Below, piece after piece: positions 11,550-12,543 of a stretch of 12,543 nt of DNA (position 1 is its first letter; every line of letters begins with the position of its first letter). Source of the stretch: Chloroflexota bacterium (GTDB taxonomy: Bacteria; Chloroflexota; Limnocylindria; Limnocylindrales; CSP1-4); NCBI GenBank assembly GCA_025355255.1, contig JANYAA010000415.1, positions 1 through 12,543 on the forward strand, in the 5' to 3' direction. The notes below the pieces were generated by a model that did no database searches, was not told where the DNA came from, and saw nothing but the letters and a program-made list of their open reading frames with translations. Position numbers and translations under genes: made by a program.

Positions 11550-12543
11550 ATGCCCTCCCTCCACCCCGAGGATCCTCGGGAAGACCTCCTGGCCGATCTG
11601 GACCCCGAGCAGCGTGCAGCCGTGCTTGCCGTCCGCGGTCCGGTGGTGATCCTGGCTGGTGCCGGCTCTGGCAAGACGCGGGTGATCTCGCGCCGGACGG
11701 CCTACGCCATTGCCACAGGTGTGGTGCCGCAAGACCAGGCGCTGGTGGTGACCTTCACCGACAAGGCGGCAGGCGAGATGGGGGAGCGGCTGCGGCTGCT
11801 GGGCCTCCCGGGCGTTACCGCCCGCACGTTCCACGCCCACGCGCTGAGCCAGCTGCGCCACTTCTGGCCGTCCCGCCACGACGGGGAGGCGCTCCCCAAC
11901 CTGCTGGACTCCAAGATCCCCCTGGTTGGCCCGCTGGCTCGGCACCTCCCAGGCAACTATCGGTTCCGGCCCGCCAAGGACATCGCCGACGAGATTGAGT
12001 GGGCGAAGGTCCGCAGGGTTGCCCCACGCGACTACGAGCGCGAGGCTGCGGCAGCCCATCGAGAGCCGCCCATCCCGGGCGATCTGCTTGCCAAGGTGTT
12101 TGACCAGTACGAGCGGCTGAAGGCCAAGTCCAACCGTCTGGACTTCGAAGACCTGCTGCTGGAGACCGTTCGGCTGCTGGAGGACGACCCCGAAGCCGCG
12201 GAGACCATCCGCGACCGCAAGTCCTGGATCAGCGTGGACGAGTACCAGGACACCAACCCGCTCCAGGAGCGCCTGCTGGAGCTGTGGATGGGGGATCGCT
12301 GCGACCTGTGCGTCGTGGGCGACGAGGACCAGACGATCTACACGTTCACCGGGGCGTCGGCTGGGTACCTGCGCTCCTTCGCGGGACGTTGGGCGGGTGC
12401 GCAGGAGCTCTCGCTCGTGCGGAACTATCGCTCATCGCCGCAGGTCCTGGCGTTGGCCAACAGGCTGATCGCGGCTGAGGGCCGCACGAAGCAGCTCGTT
12501 GCCACGCGTCCTGATGGACCGGACCCGGTGATCGCGAAGCACG
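11550..12543 (+). CDS. uvrD2: UvrD2-like superfamily 1 DNA helicase, 3' end outside window
   Basis: The first 331 residues are present and the frame is open to the window edge. SF1A motifs run in order: LDPEQRAAV (Q motif, 18-26), Walker A GAGSGKT (37-43), VTFTDKAAGEM (67-77), ARTFHAHAL (91-99), LDFEDLL (197-203), SVDEYQDTNPLQ (228-239), VGDEDQTIYTFTGAS (256-270) and RNYRSSPQVLALANR (291-305). QTIY-F-GAS and DSKIPLVGPLA resemble actinobacterial UvrD2, an ATP-driven 3'-5' helicase of DNA repair, more than PcrA/UvrD1. The C-terminal HRDC or tetracysteine parts that would confirm UvrD2 lie beyond the edge. Confidence 0.9.
   Translation, partial: MPSLHPEDPREDLLADLDPEQRAAVLAVRGPVVILAGAGSGKTRVISRRTAYAIATGVVPQDQALVVTFTDKAAGEMGERLRLLGLPGVTARTFHAHALSQLRHFWPSRHDGEALPNLLDSKIPLVGPLARHLPGNYRFRPAKDIADEIEWAKVRRVAPRDYEREAAAAHREPPIPGDLLAKVFDQYERLKAKSNRLDFEDLLLETVRLLEDDPEAAETIRDRKSWISVDEYQDTNPLQERLLELWMGDRCDLCVVGDEDQTIYTFTGASAGYLRSFAGRWAGAQELSLVRNYRSSPQVLALANRLIAAEGRTKQLVATRPDGPDPVIAKH

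Noticed and set aside
10803..12059. Long minus-strand open frame opposite the aldo/keto reductase and UvrD2-like genes
   Set aside because: It crosses two real genes and their promoter, is low-complexity Pro/Arg/Ala, and has no recognisable domain.

Overview
The window is about two-thirds G+C. It looks like chromosomal sequence from a high-GC bacterium, most likely an actinomycete or a close ecological counterpart such as a high-GC Chloroflexota. Three things point that way: the partial helicase at the right edge reads like the actinobacterial UvrD2 type; the RecQ carries a C-terminal phosphoribosyltransferase domain; and seven transcription starts have a TANNNT-like -10 box only 6-7 nt before the start codon, which is how leaderless mRNAs look in such genomes. 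The species cannot be fixed from sequence reading alone.

Left third (1-3709), an accessory island of toxin-antitoxin-like modules separated by non-coding or decayed DNA. It opens with a remnant of a Fic/RhuM-like protein that has lost two segments around its active-site motif. Next is a two-gene operon: a winged-helix protein fused to a minimal nucleotidyltransferase, overlapping a HEPN-like helical protein. Then come a solitary DUF2442 protein and a complete vapBC pair (ribbon-helix-helix antitoxin, PIN RNase toxin). The same repeat, built from 11-bp units, lies upstream of the three intact modules; two copies are 34/37 identical and belong to a longer element of about 110 bp. A 162-bp segment bounded by 17-nt imperfect inverted repeats lies between the first and second modules.

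Middle (3710-8217), DNA-transaction genes. On the minus strand a Vsr-type endonuclease gene is translationally coupled to an alpha/beta-hydrolase gene. Divergent from them, 61 bp away, are a RecQ helicase-phosphoribosyltransferase fusion and an overlapping DprA/Smf-like gene. No cytosine methyltransferase that would explain Vsr is visible. The divergent vsr / recQ-dprA arrangement is my best candidate for an uncharacterised repair or defence unit, but cooperation between the genes is inference.

Right third (8218-12543), mostly housekeeping-like. A minus-strand run holds a MerR-type regulator, a conserved protein of unknown function and two small zinc-ribbon proteins. Divergent from merR is an aldo/keto reductase with an intact catalytic tetrad, followed by the 5' part of a UvrD2-like helicase that runs off the window.
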